Shown here: piece after piece, positions 27,408 to 36,252 of the stretch
Position numbering within the stretch: position 1 is the stretch's first letter
Layout of the letters: every line of letters begins with the position of its first letter
NCBI GenBank assembly: GCA_963422275.1
Contig: OY729418.1
Location: forward strand, 310,001-374,000
DNA from: G963422275 sp963422275
GTDB taxonomy: Bacteria > Pseudomonadota > Alphaproteobacteria > Rhodobacterales > Rhodobacteraceae
Reading direction: 5' to 3'
Length of the DNA: 64,000 nucleotides
The notes under the pieces: generated by a model
Databases searched by the model: none
Seen by the model: only the letters and a program-made list of their open reading frames with translations
What the model was told of the DNA's origin: nothing
Made by a program: the position numbers and the translations under genes

Positions 27408-28384
27408 TGCTTGCGCTCGAAGACAAGTGGGCATGGGATTTCTGGCTGGTCAGAGATAACGAGACTTGGCACCTTTTCTTCCTGCAAGCGCCGAAGGCGA
27501 TCGGCGACCCCGATCTTCGCCACTGGAATGTGACCTTTGGTCACGCAGTATCTACGGATCTACGGAACTGGACATGCCTAAGGGAGGCATTCGCGCCTTC
27601 TCGAACGCCGGCCTGGGACGACTACACAGTGTGGACTGGCTCGGTGGTACGTGACGATTCGGATTTGTGGCACCTTTTCTACACTGGCACGAGCAAAGCC
27701 GAGAACGGCCTCAAGCAACGGATCGGGCACGCAACCAGTGCCGATCTTCTCAATTGGCGAAGATGCGGCGACGGTCTAGCGCTGGACATCGATCCAGCCG
27801 AGTACGAGGAATACACGCCGGGACATTGGCATGACCGGGCCCTGCGCGACCCGTGGGTCATGCGCGATCCGTCCGGGAACGGCTGGATCATGTATTTCAC
27901 GGCGCGGGCGCCAGGCGGCGGTGAAGCCAACAATGCCGGTGCCATTGGGTTTGCCCGTTCGAATGATCTGCACGACTGGAAATCGCTTTCCCCTGTTTAT
28001 TCGGGCTGCTTCGGGCAATTGGAAGTTCCGCAGGTACTGGAATTCAGCGGCAGATGGTACTGTCTGTTCTCCACCGACGCCCAGCACTGGTCTCATGACT
28101 ATCGCAGTTCGTATCCGGGCAACCCGGTAAGCGGAACGCATTACCTTGTGGCAGACAGCCATCTGGGCCCTTGGAGCGTTGCGGAAGGTCCGTTTCTCGA
28201 CGGATCCAAGCCGCCGTGCCGCTATGCAGGAAAGATAATCGAGACTGAATCCGGTCACTTTTACATGGGGTTTCTTCATGACGGCCCGAATGGAGAATTC
28301 ATAGGAGCCGTCTCTGACCCCGTGCCCATCGCGGTCACCCGAGCCGGCAGGCTGGCATTGTTGCCGGCTAACGAGAAAACTTGA
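27407..28384 (+). CDS. Clan GH-J-like (GH32/GH68-type) glycoside hydrolase, possibly GH43-like
   Basis: This 325-residue protein is a single five-bladed beta-propeller with no signal peptide, so it acts in the cytoplasm. Candidate catalytic sites are the Asp in WAWDFWLVRDN (residues 9-11), the RDP of ALRDPWVMRDPSGNG at about 145 (the conserved RDP of beta-fructosidases) and the Glu in GQLEVPQVLEF near 205. Blade repeats such as GHAVSTDLRNWTC and GHATSADLLNWRR are typical. A beta-fructosidase-like role fits the fructose locus that follows, but GH43-type activity cannot be excluded. It is translationally coupled to the LacI gene. Confidence 0.8.
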   Translation: MLALEDKWAWDFWLVRDNETWHLFFLQAPKAIGDPDLRHWNVTFGHAVSTDLRNWTCLREAFAPSRTPAWDDYTVWTGSVVRDDSDLWHLFYTGTSKAENGLKQRIGHATSADLLNWRRCGDGLALDIDPAEYEEYTPGHWHDRALRDPWVMRDPSGNGWIMYFTARAPGGGEANNAGAIGFARSNDLHDWKSLSPVYSGCFGQLEVPQVLEFSGRWYCLFSTDAQHWSHDYRSSYPGNPVSGTHYLVADSHLGPWSVAEGPFLDGSKPPCRYAGKIIETESGHFYMGFLHDGPNGEFIGAVSDPVPIAVTRAGRLALLPANEKT

Positions 28385-28448
28385 TCCGAGCTCGAGTTTC
28401 GTTCCACACCTTTCACCAGGCACGCCGCAATGCCGACCGAGGAACTTG

Positions 28449-29063
28449 CTATTGCGGCAAAACCAGATCTGCCGCGATCGATCTGGAAAGGACCAAGTCC
28501 GCGTTTCTCATGTCATTGCCGTCTGCCCTTTCGTCCGCCGCGATGGCACTCAGGCCGTGATCGAGCCAGCGATTCACCAATCGTGACCGCAGTTCCGCCC
28601 GATCGACCCGAATGGCGACGCTCAGATCCCAATACGTGTGCAGGCGCGACCAAGGAGCTTGGTCGAGCAGTAGGTAGTTTCCTTCAACGAGAACGAATTT
28701 GTGGTCGGTTCCGACGACATCCGCCCCCGCAACGGCGACATCCATCTCACGATTGAACACTGGAACGAACACTTCCCGATCAGATGCAAGGCGCTTGATC
28801 AAGGCAAGGAAACCGAATGCGTCAAAGGTCTCGGGAGCGCCCTTCCTTTCAAGAAGGCCTCGACGCCTGAGCATGCCGTTGTCCAAATGGAACCCGTCCA
28901 TCGCGACCACAACCGCCTCAGGTCCGAGACCATCCGCCAGTTCGGCGGCAAGAGTGGATTTTCCAGCGGCAGGCGGACCGGAGATGGCCACCAGCACTCT
29001 GCGTTCGGACTCGCGTGCGTCTCGTATCGAGCCTGTCAGGCGTCGGCGTTCAGCACCGGTCAT
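28449..29063 (-). CDS. frcK: FrcK-like P-loop sugar kinase
   Basis: This 204-residue P-loop kinase is of the uridine kinase/pantothenate kinase-like type. Walker A is ISGPPAAGKSTLAAEL at about 28-43, and VVAMDGFHLDNGML and FKFLVEGNYLLLDQ-like segments follow (seen as HKFVLVEGNYLLLDQAPW). In rhizobia the last gene of the frcBCAK operon encodes such a kinase. Its ATG overlaps the stop of frcA by four bases (ATGA). It likely phosphorylates the imported sugar; fructose is inferred from the locus. Confidence 0.85.
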   Translation of the reverse strand: MTGAERRRLTGSIRDARESERRVLVAISGPPAAGKSTLAAELADGLGPEAVVVAMDGFHLDNGMLRRRGLLERKGAPETFDAFGFLALIKRLASDREVFVPVFNREMDVAVAGADVVGTDHKFVLVEGNYLLLDQAPWSRLHTYWDLSVAIRVDRAELRSRLVNRWLDHGLSAIAADERADGNDMRNADLVLSRSIAADLVLPQ

Positions 29064-29836
29064 TCAGGTGGCTTCGCCGCTCCCGTCATGAAGGCAACCG
29101 CATCGGACATTTTATACTCGTTCGGATCGATGATGCAGATCCGTTGTCCGAGCCGGTGGATGTGAATTCGATCTGCCACCTCGAAGACATGGGGCATGTT
29201 GTGCGAAATCAACACGATTGGCATGCCGCGTTTCTTGACATCCAGAATCAGGTCCAGCACCCGCCTTGATTCCTTGACTCCGAGAGCCGCGGTAGGCTCA
29301 TCCATTATGATCACCTTGGAGCCGAAAGCCGCGGCTCTCGCGACCGCCACGCCCTGGCGCTGGCCCCCGGAAAGCGTCTCGACAGCCTGCTTGATACTCT
29401 GAATGGTCAGAAGCCCGAGATCGGTGAGCATGGACTGCGCCTGGCGTTCCATTTCGGGCCGGTCCAGAGACCGGAAAATGCTGCCCAGGAACCCAGGCTT
29501 CCGTATTTCCCGCCCCATGAACATGTTGTCGGCAATTGCAAGCGCGGGTGAAAGGGCGAGATTCTGGTAGACGGTCTCGATGCCGGCGGCCCTCGCCTCC
29601 ATCGGTGAATTGAATTTCACCGGCTGTCCGTCAAGGTGGATATTCCCCTCGTCCACGCGGACAGCGCCGGACAGCGCCTTGATCAATGTCGACTTTCCCG
29701 CTCCATTGTCCCCGATGACGGCAAGGATTTCTCCTGGAAAGAGTTCAAAGTCTGTGCCGTCCAAGGCAACCACGCGTCCAAAGCGCTTGACAAGACCTTG
29801 CGCGGACAGGACCGGTCGCCGAGGGCCTTCTGTCAT
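29060..29836 (-). CDS. frcA: Fructose ABC transporter ATPase FrcA
   Basis: This 258-residue CUT2-type ATPase has a single nucleotide-binding domain rather than the usual tandem RbsA form, as known for FrcA. Walker A is GDNGAGKSTLI at about 37-47, signature TLSGGQRQGVAVARAA, Walker B KVIIMDEPTAALG, and switch VLISHNMPHVFE. ATG 29836 overlaps the frcC stop by four bases (ATGA), which decides the start; an open frame reaches back to 29890. Confidence 0.92.
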   Translation of the reverse strand: MTEGPRRPVLSAQGLVKRFGRVVALDGTDFELFPGEILAVIGDNGAGKSTLIKALSGAVRVDEGNIHLDGQPVKFNSPMEARAAGIETVYQNLALSPALAIADNMFMGREIRKPGFLGSIFRSLDRPEMERQAQSMLTDLGLLTIQSIKQAVETLSGGQRQGVAVARAAAFGSKVIIMDEPTAALGVKESRRVLDLILDVKKRGMPIVLISHNMPHVFEVADRIHIHRLGQRICIIDPNEYKMSDAVAFMTGAAKPPE

Positions 29837-30942
29837 GAGGATACCCTGCGTATCCACTGATCCACCGCCACGGCCACGATGATGAGCCACCCTATGGCAA
29901 ACACTTGCCAGAGAACGTCAACGCCAGCGAGTCGCAGGCCTGACTGGAACACGCCGACGATCAGCGCACCGAACAGCGCGCCAAGAATTGACCCGCGTCC
30001 GCCAAACAGCGAAATGCCGCCTATCACGACCGCGGTGATTGACTGGAGATTGCCCTCATAAAAGCTTTGCGGCGACACGGAACCGACCCGTCCAATGGCT
30101 GCCCAAGCGCCGATCGCGCAGACGAACCCGGCGAGCGCGTAGACCGAGACAAGCGTGCGGTCGGTTCGGATACCAGCCAGTTCGGCGGCTTCCTTGTCGT
30201 CGCCGGTCGCGTAGACATGGCGCCCCCATGCGGTTCGGTTCAGAAGATACCAGAGAACCAGAAAGATTATGATCATCAGCATCGACCCGTAGGTCAGCCT
30301 CGCGCCTCCAAAAGTCAGGCTCTGGCCGAAAAACTTGAGCAGCGGCGCCGCGTTGTCGATATCCTGACCGCGAATCGACTGCGCTCCGGATAGCCAAAGG
30401 TTCAGCGCGAAAAAGACATTCCAGGTTCCCAGCGTGACGATGAACGGCGGCAACCTAAGCCGAGTGACCAGCAAGCCGTTCATTGTTCCGGCCAACGTTC
30501 CGCACACGAATGCCGCAAGAAGAGCCAAGCCGGTCGGCACTCCAGCCTCCACCGCCAACTTGCCCGCAATCACCGACGCAAGAACCATGATCGCGGCAAC
30601 CGAAAGGTCTATGCCCGCCGTAATGATTATAATGCTTTGCGCCGCAGCCAAGATTCCGATGATTGAAACCTGCTGCATGATCAGTGAGAGATTGAAAGGC
30701 GAAAAAAAACGCCCCCCGGCAATCATCCCGAAAAGAACGACGCTCACCGCAAGGACTATCACGGGCACCATTGTCGGGTGGCGATGAAGGAAACGCTGCA
30801 CAAGATGCAGTGCAGTGCGACGCTTCGCCTCTGCGGCAATCGCCGTTTCCCTGAGGACTTCGGCGTCTGCAGAGCCTCGATCGTCTCCGCTTCCGCCGGA
30901 TTGATCTTCCCGCTTGGTGTCGCCTTGGCTTGCCATCCGCAT
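29833..30942 (-). CDS. frcC: Fructose ABC transporter permease FrcC
   Basis: This is a CUT2 (RbsC-like) inner-membrane permease of about 369 residues. It has a hydrophilic N-terminus with a Gly/Asp/Ser-rich stretch, and about nine to ten hydrophobic segments from residue 55. It contains the typical QSIIIITAGIDLSVAAIMVLA, the TGDDKEAAELAGI loop, which contacts the ATPase, and ISLFGGRGSILGALFGALIV. The exact start is uncertain: ATG 30942, ATG 30936 and an upstream ATG 30972 are in frame, and none has a strong ribosome-binding site. Confidence 0.9.
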   Translation of the reverse strand: MRMASQGDTKREDQSGGSGDDRGSADAEVLRETAIAAEAKRRTALHLVQRFLHRHPTMVPVIVLAVSVVLFGMIAGGRFFSPFNLSLIMQQVSIIGILAAAQSIIIITAGIDLSVAAIMVLASVIAGKLAVEAGVPTGLALLAAFVCGTLAGTMNGLLVTRLRLPPFIVTLGTWNVFFALNLWLSGAQSIRGQDIDNAAPLLKFFGQSLTFGGARLTYGSMLMIIIFLVLWYLLNRTAWGRHVYATGDDKEAAELAGIRTDRTLVSVYALAGFVCAIGAWAAIGRVGSVSPQSFYEGNLQSITAVVIGGISLFGGRGSILGALFGALIVGVFQSGLRLAGVDVLWQVFAIGWLIIVAVAVDQWIRRVSS

Positions 30943-30983
30943 CTTGATCAAGTTTGCGCACAGTCGCTTCACTGTGCTTGCAA

Positions 30984-31005
30984 AAGGGCGGCTAATGCCG
31001 CCCTT
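30984..31005 (-). terminator. Hairpin between frcB and frcC
   Basis: AAGGGCGGC and GCCGCCCTT form a perfect nine-base-pair stem with a four-base loop, followed on the minus strand by TTTG. It sits in the gap between the binding-protein gene and the permease gene, the usual place for partial termination that keeps binding protein in excess. Confidence 0.75.
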
Positions 31006-31034
31006 CGCCTATGTCAACAACAGAATTCCGGGCG

Positions 31035-32063
31035 TCAGCCCCAGCACAGGGCCAATCCATCTTCGGAAGACAGGGAATCAAGTCCTTCAACTGGCGTGTC
31101 GGTAATCAACTGCACACCAGTGTCGAAGAAATCGAGACCGGGAGTGTTATCGGGCTTGGCTCCCGAATCGGCCCAGTTCTTGATTGCCTCAATGCCCTTG
31201 GACGCCATGAGAAGCGGGAACTGCATCGACGTTGCGCCGATTATGCCCTCCCCTACATTCATCACGCCAGGACAGCCGCCATCAACGGAAACGACGAGCA
31301 CGTCATTTTCGCGCCCGAAGGCCTTCAATGCCTCGTATGCGCCCGCAGCGGCCGGTTCGTTGATCGTGTACACGACATTGACCTCTGGATCTTTCTGGAG
31401 AAGGTTTTCCATTGCGGTCCGTCCGCCCTCCTCGTTGCCGTTGGTTACATCGTGACCCACGATTCGCGGATCGTCTTCGTCACCAATGTCCGTCGGATCC
31501 TTGACGTCGATGCCGAACCCGGTCAGGAAGCCTTGGTCGCGCAGATAGTCCACGGAGACTTCGGACGGGTTCAGGTCCAGAAGCGCTATCTTCGCGTTTG
31601 CGGCATCGTCACCAAGCGTGGCCTTCGCCCACTGGCCGATGAGAACGCCAGCCTTGAAATTGTCGGTGGCGAATGTCGCGTCCGCAACGTCCGCCGGCTC
31701 GAATGGCGTGTCGAGCGCAATCACCAGCAGCCCCGCGTCCCTGGCTTGGGTGACCACCGGCGCAAGGGCTCGAGAATCGGACGGCGTGATGAGAATTCCC
31801 TTGGCGCCGGAAGCGATGCAAGTTTCCACAGCGGCCACCTGCGTCTCCACGTCGCCATCGATCTTGCCGGCGAACGTCTGAAGAGCGATGCCGTTCGCCT
31901 CGGCCTCCTTCGTGGCACCTTCCTTCATCTTGACGAAGAATGGGTTCGTGTCGGTCTTCGTGATGAGACATGCACTGATTTCAGCTGTCGCAGGGACTGC
32001 TGACGCAGCAAGCAAGGCCGCTCCCCCAATGCACGCCAATTGAATAGGATTGAGTCGGTTCAT
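31035..32063 (-). CDS. frcB: Fructose-binding periplasmic protein FrcB
   Basis: This 342-residue CUT2-type binding protein has a signal peptide (MNRLNPIQLACIGGAALLAA, cut near ATAEIS). The mature part reads CLITKTDTNPFFVKMKEGA, ILITPSDSRALAPVV, VVYTINEPAAAGAYEALKAF and VSVDGGCPGVMNVGEG and ends LALCWG, all recognisable as FrcB. ATG 32063 has GGAGG five bases upstream; the open frame extends to 32147 without signal character. It is first in the frcBCAK order and lies divergent from the ROK regulator. Confidence 0.93.
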   Translation of the reverse strand: MNRLNPIQLACIGGAALLAASAVPATAEISACLITKTDTNPFFVKMKEGATKEAEANGIALQTFAGKIDGDVETQVAAVETCIASGAKGILITPSDSRALAPVVTQARDAGLLVIALDTPFEPADVADATFATDNFKAGVLIGQWAKATLGDDAANAKIALLDLNPSEVSVDYLRDQGFLTGFGIDVKDPTDIGDEDDPRIVGHDVTNGNEEGGRTAMENLLQKDPEVNVVYTINEPAAAGAYEALKAFGRENDVLVVSVDGGCPGVMNVGEGIIGATSMQFPLLMASKGIEAIKNWADSGAKPDNTPGLDFFDTGVQLITDTPVEGLDSLSSEDGLALCWG

Positions 32064-32245
32064 TTTTACCTCCATTGACTCGCCTAGTCTTTCCGTCCGG
32101 AACTGAAGCCCTCGAAGCAGGCGTTCCGTAGCGCATTTGGCTAGCATGACTCAAGTTCGCGCGTCAATTAAAAAATAAGACTTAATTATTAATTCGGGTT
32201 GACAGCGAGCCTGCCGCCGCTCAAGTTTGAAAGCCAGCAATTCAA
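32064..32245. promoter_or_regulatory. Divergent frcB-frcR control region
   Basis: An AT-rich stretch at 32165-32195 and a TTGACA at 32199-32204 facing the regulator gene mark the promoter region shared by frcB and the ROK gene. No clean palindrome was found. Confidence 0.4.
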
Positions 32246-33487
32246 TTGCTCAACTGCAACCAGTTTCGATCCCCAATGAGCAGACTCGACAGACATCTGC
32301 CGGAAAACGGGATGCGCGGCACCAACCAGAGCAGCATGCGCGTCCGCAACGAGCGCCTTGTGCTGTCAGTCCTGCGATTCACCAGCCCTCTTTCACGACC
32401 GGAAATATCAAGGATAACCGGACTTACCGCTCAGACAATCTCGGTAATCATCCGCAAGCTGAGGTCGGAAGGCCTACTGCTTGCCGGCGAGCCCGTGCGC
32501 GGACACGTGGGCCAACCTTCCATTCCCATGGAGCTTGCAACCGATGGAGCCTATTTCTTCGGTCTCTTCGTCGGCCGTCGAAGTTCGGACTTCGTGCTCG
32601 TTGACTTTCTCGGCAACAAGCTTGGGCAAGAGCGCACTTCATACACCTACCCCAACGCAGACGAGATCGTCCAGTTTGCCCTTCGCGCCTTCCAGACCCT
32701 TTCCGACCAACTCGGCCCTGATCGGTGCAAAAAAGTTTCCGGCATCGGCGTTGCCCTGCCGTTTCGTCTTTGGGACTGGGCCTCCGAATTGAACGTGCCG
32801 AAGGAGAAGCTGTACCCTTGGGCCACCCGCGACATTCGATCGGAACTTGAGGAAGCGCTCCGTCTTCCCGCATATCTGGAAAATGACGCATCTGCGGCGT
32901 GCGCGGCCCAGCTCATCTTCGGAGAAACCCGCCTTGCGGGGGACTTCCTGTATTTTCATGTCGACTACTTCATCGGCGGCGGCGTTGTCCTCAACAGAAG
33001 CCTCTACACCGGACAAACTGGCAACGCAGGCGCTCTTGGTTCAATGCCCACTGTCGGCGAGAATGGGCGACACTGCCAGCTAATCGATGTCGCATCCTTG
33101 GCAACGATGGAGCACATGCACATCAAGGCGGGACAACCCGATCCAGAACTCTGGAGAGATGCCTCAACATGGGTTCTGGACGAACGCCTTGTGGACAAGT
33201 GGTGTTCCTTGGCAAGCAACGGCCTGGCCGACGCAGTGACCGCCGCTGTTTCTGTCATAGATTTTGATGCCGTTCTCATCGACGGCAGAATTCCGGGCGA
33301 ACTTCGAACAAGGCTTGCCAACGAAACGCGCAGAGCGCTGAAACAACGAAACTTCGCAGGCATAGAGATTCCCGAAGTGCATGAAGGATGCATTGGATCG
33401 GACGCCCCCTCCCTCGGCGCCGCCAGCTTGCCGCTGTCCAATCGGTTCCTCGTCGAAGGATTTGCCTCTTTGCAAGGCGGCGGTTGA
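32246..33487 (+). CDS. frcR: ROK-family transcriptional regulator, FrcR-like
   Basis: This 413-residue protein has a winged helix at about residues 30-95 (NERLVLSVLRFTSPLSRPEI, then SRITGLTAQTISVIIRKLRS) and a ROK sugar-kinase-like effector domain. The domain carries DYFIGGGVVLNRSLYTGQTG NAGALG-type residues, but I do not see the complete zinc motif of ROK kinases. Its place, divergent from frcB, matches frcR of rhizobia, the regulator of fructose uptake. In-frame ATGs at 32246, 32276 and 32312 leave the start open. Confidence 0.88.
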   Translation: MLNCNQFRSPMSRLDRHLPENGMRGTNQSSMRVRNERLVLSVLRFTSPLSRPEISRITGLTAQTISVIIRKLRSEGLLLAGEPVRGHVGQPSIPMELATDGAYFFGLFVGRRSSDFVLVDFLGNKLGQERTSYTYPNADEIVQFALRAFQTLSDQLGPDRCKKVSGIGVALPFRLWDWASELNVPKEKLYPWATRDIRSELEEALRLPAYLENDASAACAAQLIFGETRLAGDFLYFHVDYFIGGGVVLNRSLYTGQTGNAGALGSMPTVGENGRHCQLIDVASLATMEHMHIKAGQPDPELWRDASTWVLDERLVDKWCSLASNGLADAVTAAVSVIDFDAVLIDGRIPGELRTRLANETRRALKQRNFAGIEIPEVHEGCIGSDAPSLGAASLPLSNRFLVEGFASLQGGG

Positions 33488-33724
33488 GTCCATCCTTCGT
33501 TCCGAGGCAATTCACTGTCCTCCGTTTCCCTGAAACCTTGGAGCCGAAGCTGTCGATTGATTTGGGGAATTTCCCATTCGCTGGTATATCTGGTATATAT
33601 TATGATGCGGACGACGCCGTTAAGCGCAGAGAAGCCAACCGCCTAGAGACAAGTGCAAGACAACGCGCACTGGAATCCGGCGAGCCTGGCGTCTGCTCGG
33701 CTCCAGAATCGAGAGACTGCATGC
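33488..33724. other. Intergenic between frcR and the cupin gene
   Basis: It contains a short direct repeat (TGGTATATC then TGGTATATA at about 33580) in an AT-rich patch that may be part of a promoter for the cupin gene. No further gene is seen. Confidence 0.35.
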
Positions 33725-34093
33725 ATGGAAGAATCCAGGCCCATGGCGACCGGAACAGTGCAAATTGACAACGAGCGTGTCCGAGTGACTCTTTGGCAAT
33801 TTGCCCCTGGTGAGGCGACGGGGCATCACCGCCACGAAATGGACTATGTCGTCGTGCCGCTGGCCACGGGACGGCTGTTGATAACCAACCCGAACGGAAC
33901 CGAATCGCGTTCAGAGCTTGTTGCGGGGAAGTCCTACTTCCGGCATGCTGGAGTCGAGCACAATGTCATCAACGACAACCCGAAAGAATTCGCGTTCGTC
34001 GAAATCGAGATGAAGCAACAGACAGTCGACCCAAGTCAGCCTCTCGCCTCGGCATCAGCGAAGCCGCTATCTGCAAAGGAAAGCTGCAGGTAA
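33725..34093 (+). CDS. Small cupin-domain protein
   Basis: This protein of about 122 residues has a single cupin barrel. VRVTLWQFAPGEATGHHRHEMDY carries the metal-binding HxH...E pattern of cupin motif 1, and SYFRHAGVEHNVIN carries the His of motif 2. Possible starts are ATG 33725 and ATG 33743 (MATGTVQIDN). Its 3' end overlaps the convergent LysR gene by 58 bases. Function is unknown; small cupins near catabolic operons can be isomerases or sensors. Confidence 0.8.
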   Translation: MEESRPMATGTVQIDNERVRVTLWQFAPGEATGHHRHEMDYVVVPLATGRLLITNPNGTESRSELVAGKSYFRHAGVEHNVINDNPKEFAFVEIEMKQQTVDPSQPLASASAKPLSAKESCR

Positions 34094-34965
34094 TCGTAAA
34101 ATGCTCTGGTCGGCGCCGTCATCTCGCGCGACTTCAGCCATGCAAGACCGACATCCATCGTGGGAACCGGGTCCGCCACCGGGCTGACTTCGACGTGCTG
34201 GCCTTCAAGCGACCAAGGCCGATAGACCATGTCCGACAGGATCGTGACCCCCATACCTGTCGCCACCATGCTTCGAACGGCTTCCACTGAAGAGGTGGTG
34301 AATACCACATTTGGACGGTGCGGCGTCGAATTCCAGTACCGAAGCGCCGTGCGGTCGGCCTCATCCACGGAAAGCATAACGTACGGCTCCCTGGACACGT
34401 CAGCCAAGGAAACGGAATCGGCTCCCATGAGATGATGGTCGGCACAAAGCCAAAGCCGTCTCTGGGAGCGCATCAAGACTTTGGAGTCAATCGCGTCTTC
34501 ATTCTGGAGATTGGACGTCAACAATACCGCGATGTCCAACTTTCCATCGATGATTCCAGCCTCGATTTCCGCTCGCTGCTGTTCTTTAAGCAGAACCCGG
34601 ACCTCGGGAAATGATCTGCCAAAACGCATGAGAATCTGCGGAATGAAGTATCCTGCCACTGTGTACGTCAAGCCGACTCTAACATCACCCTTCAATGTTC
34701 GACCGGACCGTCGCAATCCACGCGTCGCCTCCGAGACCGCCGCCAGAACATTCTGCGCATGCCGAACAAACTGGTGCCCCTCGTAGGTCAGCGACACGCC
34801 GCTCGATTTGCGCAGGAACAGCAAAACCTCAAGTTCCCTTTCAAGACTGCCGATCGCTGCACTTACTGCAGACTGGGAGACATTCAGGTTGGCGGCGGCA
34901 TCCGAAACCTTTCCGGCATCGGCGACAGCAATGAAATAACGGATCTGCCGAAATGTGACTGCCAT
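34036..34965 (-). CDS. LysR-family transcriptional regulator
   Basis: This 309-residue LTTR has its winged helix-turn-helix at residues 4-62 (FRQIRYFIAVADAGKVSDAA, then ANLNVSQSAVSAAIGSLER) and an effector-binding domain (GDVRVGLTYTVAGYFIPQI). It is divergent from the TorT-like binding-protein operon across about 200 bases, the normal layout for an LTTR and its target, so it likely controls the 35.2-44.2 kb operon. Its 3' end overlaps the cupin gene on the other strand. Confidence 0.92.
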   Translation of the reverse strand: MAVTFRQIRYFIAVADAGKVSDAAANLNVSQSAVSAAIGSLERELEVLLFLRKSSGVSLTYEGHQFVRHAQNVLAAVSEATRGLRRSGRTLKGDVRVGLTYTVAGYFIPQILMRFGRSFPEVRVLLKEQQRAEIEAGIIDGKLDIAVLLTSNLQNEDAIDSKVLMRSQRRLWLCADHHLMGADSVSLADVSREPYVMLSVDEADRTALRYWNSTPHRPNVVFTTSSVEAVRSMVATGMGVTILSDMVYRPWSLEGQHVEVSPVADPVPTMDVGLAWLKSREMTAPTRAFYDYLQLSFADSGFADAEARG

Positions 34966-35169
34966 CGATTTTTTCGATATCGCTTTGCAAAAAATACTAT
35001 TTTACAAGAAAAACTGCAGGTGTAAATCTACGAGCACTTGCCGATTTGAGATATCCATGCTTTCGGCAACTGACAGTGTCGCCGGTTGACGCTAGACGAT
35101 TGTTTCGAAGTTGTTTGCGTTGCATCGCAAGGCAACACCCGGCGGAATCAGAAAAAGGGAGAACGCTAT
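34966..35169. promoter_or_regulatory. LysR-operon divergent control region
   Basis: About 200 bases between divergent genes. It should hold both promoters and the LTTR site; I could not fix a clear T-N11-A motif. Confidence 0.35.
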
Positions 35170-36240
35170 ATGAGAATTGAATGGAAATCGGGATTGGCAG
35201 TCGCCGGAGCGTCCGTGCTCGCGTGCGGTGCGGCAGCCGACGACTGGTACCCGTACCCGGTCGAGGTTTGGGACCCGCCTTTTGACATGGCAAGCCCGCG
35301 TGCCACCATGGATTACATGCCGCTTGAGGCAGCTGCGCAGGCGTGGGACATTTGCGTTTCGTTCCCGCACATGAAGGATGCCTACTGGCTTGCAGTCAAC
35401 TATGGCGTGGTCGCCGAGTCCGAGCGCCTTGGCGTAAAGATGCAGCTTGTCGAAGCGGGCGGATACACCAATCTCAATACGCAGATCACGCAGATCGAGG
35501 ACTGCGTGGCACGCGGAGCCGATGCTGTTGTCATTGGCGCAATCTCGTTTGACGGAATGAACAATCTCATCTCCGAGATTCGAGCAAAGAACGTTCCCGT
35601 AATCGATGTCATCAACGGCATTTCCTCACCAGAACTCTCAGCCAAGTCTCTTGTTTCCTTCGGCGAAATGGGAGCGAAGGCCGGCGAATACATCGCCAAC
35701 CTCCACCCTGCCGGATCGGGAAAGGTAAAGGTCGCGTGGTTCCCAGGTCCGCCCGGGGCAGGTTGGGTGGAAGCCGGGAACGCAGGTTTCCAGGAGGCAG
35801 TTGCTGGTTCCGACATCGAGGTCGTGGAGACCAAGTACGGCGACACGGGCAAGGAAATCCAGTCCAAGCTTGTCGAGGACACCCTCGAGGCCCATCCTGA
35901 CATCTCCTACATAGTTGGCACGTCGCCGACAGTGGAGGCATCCATAAGCCTGCTGCGTGCACGCGGCCTGACCGATCAGATCAGCCTGGTTGCCTACTAC
36001 TTCACTCCAGGCGTTTTCCGTGGGATCAGTCGCGACCAAGTTCTCGCCGCCCCGACCGATTCGGCAGTCATTCAAGGGCGAGTGGCAATCGATCAGGCAG
36101 TGAGGATCCTTGAAGGGGAACCTTACGCCAAGCATGTTGGACCAGCACTCTATGTGATCGATTCCAGCAACATCGACACGTTCGACCGCAGCTCTTCGCT
36201 CGCGCCCGATGACTTCAAGCCGACATTCACCGTAAACTGA
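35170..36240 (+). CDS. TorT-like periplasmic binding protein of a CUT2 importer
   Basis: This 356-residue periplasmic protein has a signal peptide of about 23 residues (SGLAVAGASVLACGAAA). The mature protein begins DDWYPYPVEVWDPPFDM and continues KDAYWLAVNYGVVAESERLG and GGYTNLNTQITQIEDCVARG, the pattern of the TorT group (sugar-binding-protein fold, periplasmic sensor of the TMAO system). Here it precedes an RbsA-type ATPase and an RbsC-type permease, so it is a transport protein. ATG 35170 has GGGAG eight bases upstream. The ligand is unknown. Confidence 0.85.
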   Translation: MRIEWKSGLAVAGASVLACGAAADDWYPYPVEVWDPPFDMASPRATMDYMPLEAAAQAWDICVSFPHMKDAYWLAVNYGVVAESERLGVKMQLVEAGGYTNLNTQITQIEDCVARGADAVVIGAISFDGMNNLISEIRAKNVPVIDVINGISSPELSAKSLVSFGEMGAKAGEYIANLHPAGSGKVKVAWFPGPPGAGWVEAGNAGFQEAVAGSDIEVVETKYGDTGKEIQSKLVEDTLEAHPDISYIVGTSPTVEASISLLRARGLTDQISLVAYYFTPGVFRGISRDQVLAAPTDSAVIQGRVAIDQAVRILEGEPYAKHVGPALYVIDSSNIDTFDRSSSLAPDDFKPTFTVN

Positions 36241-36252
36241 GTTCGGTTCCGC

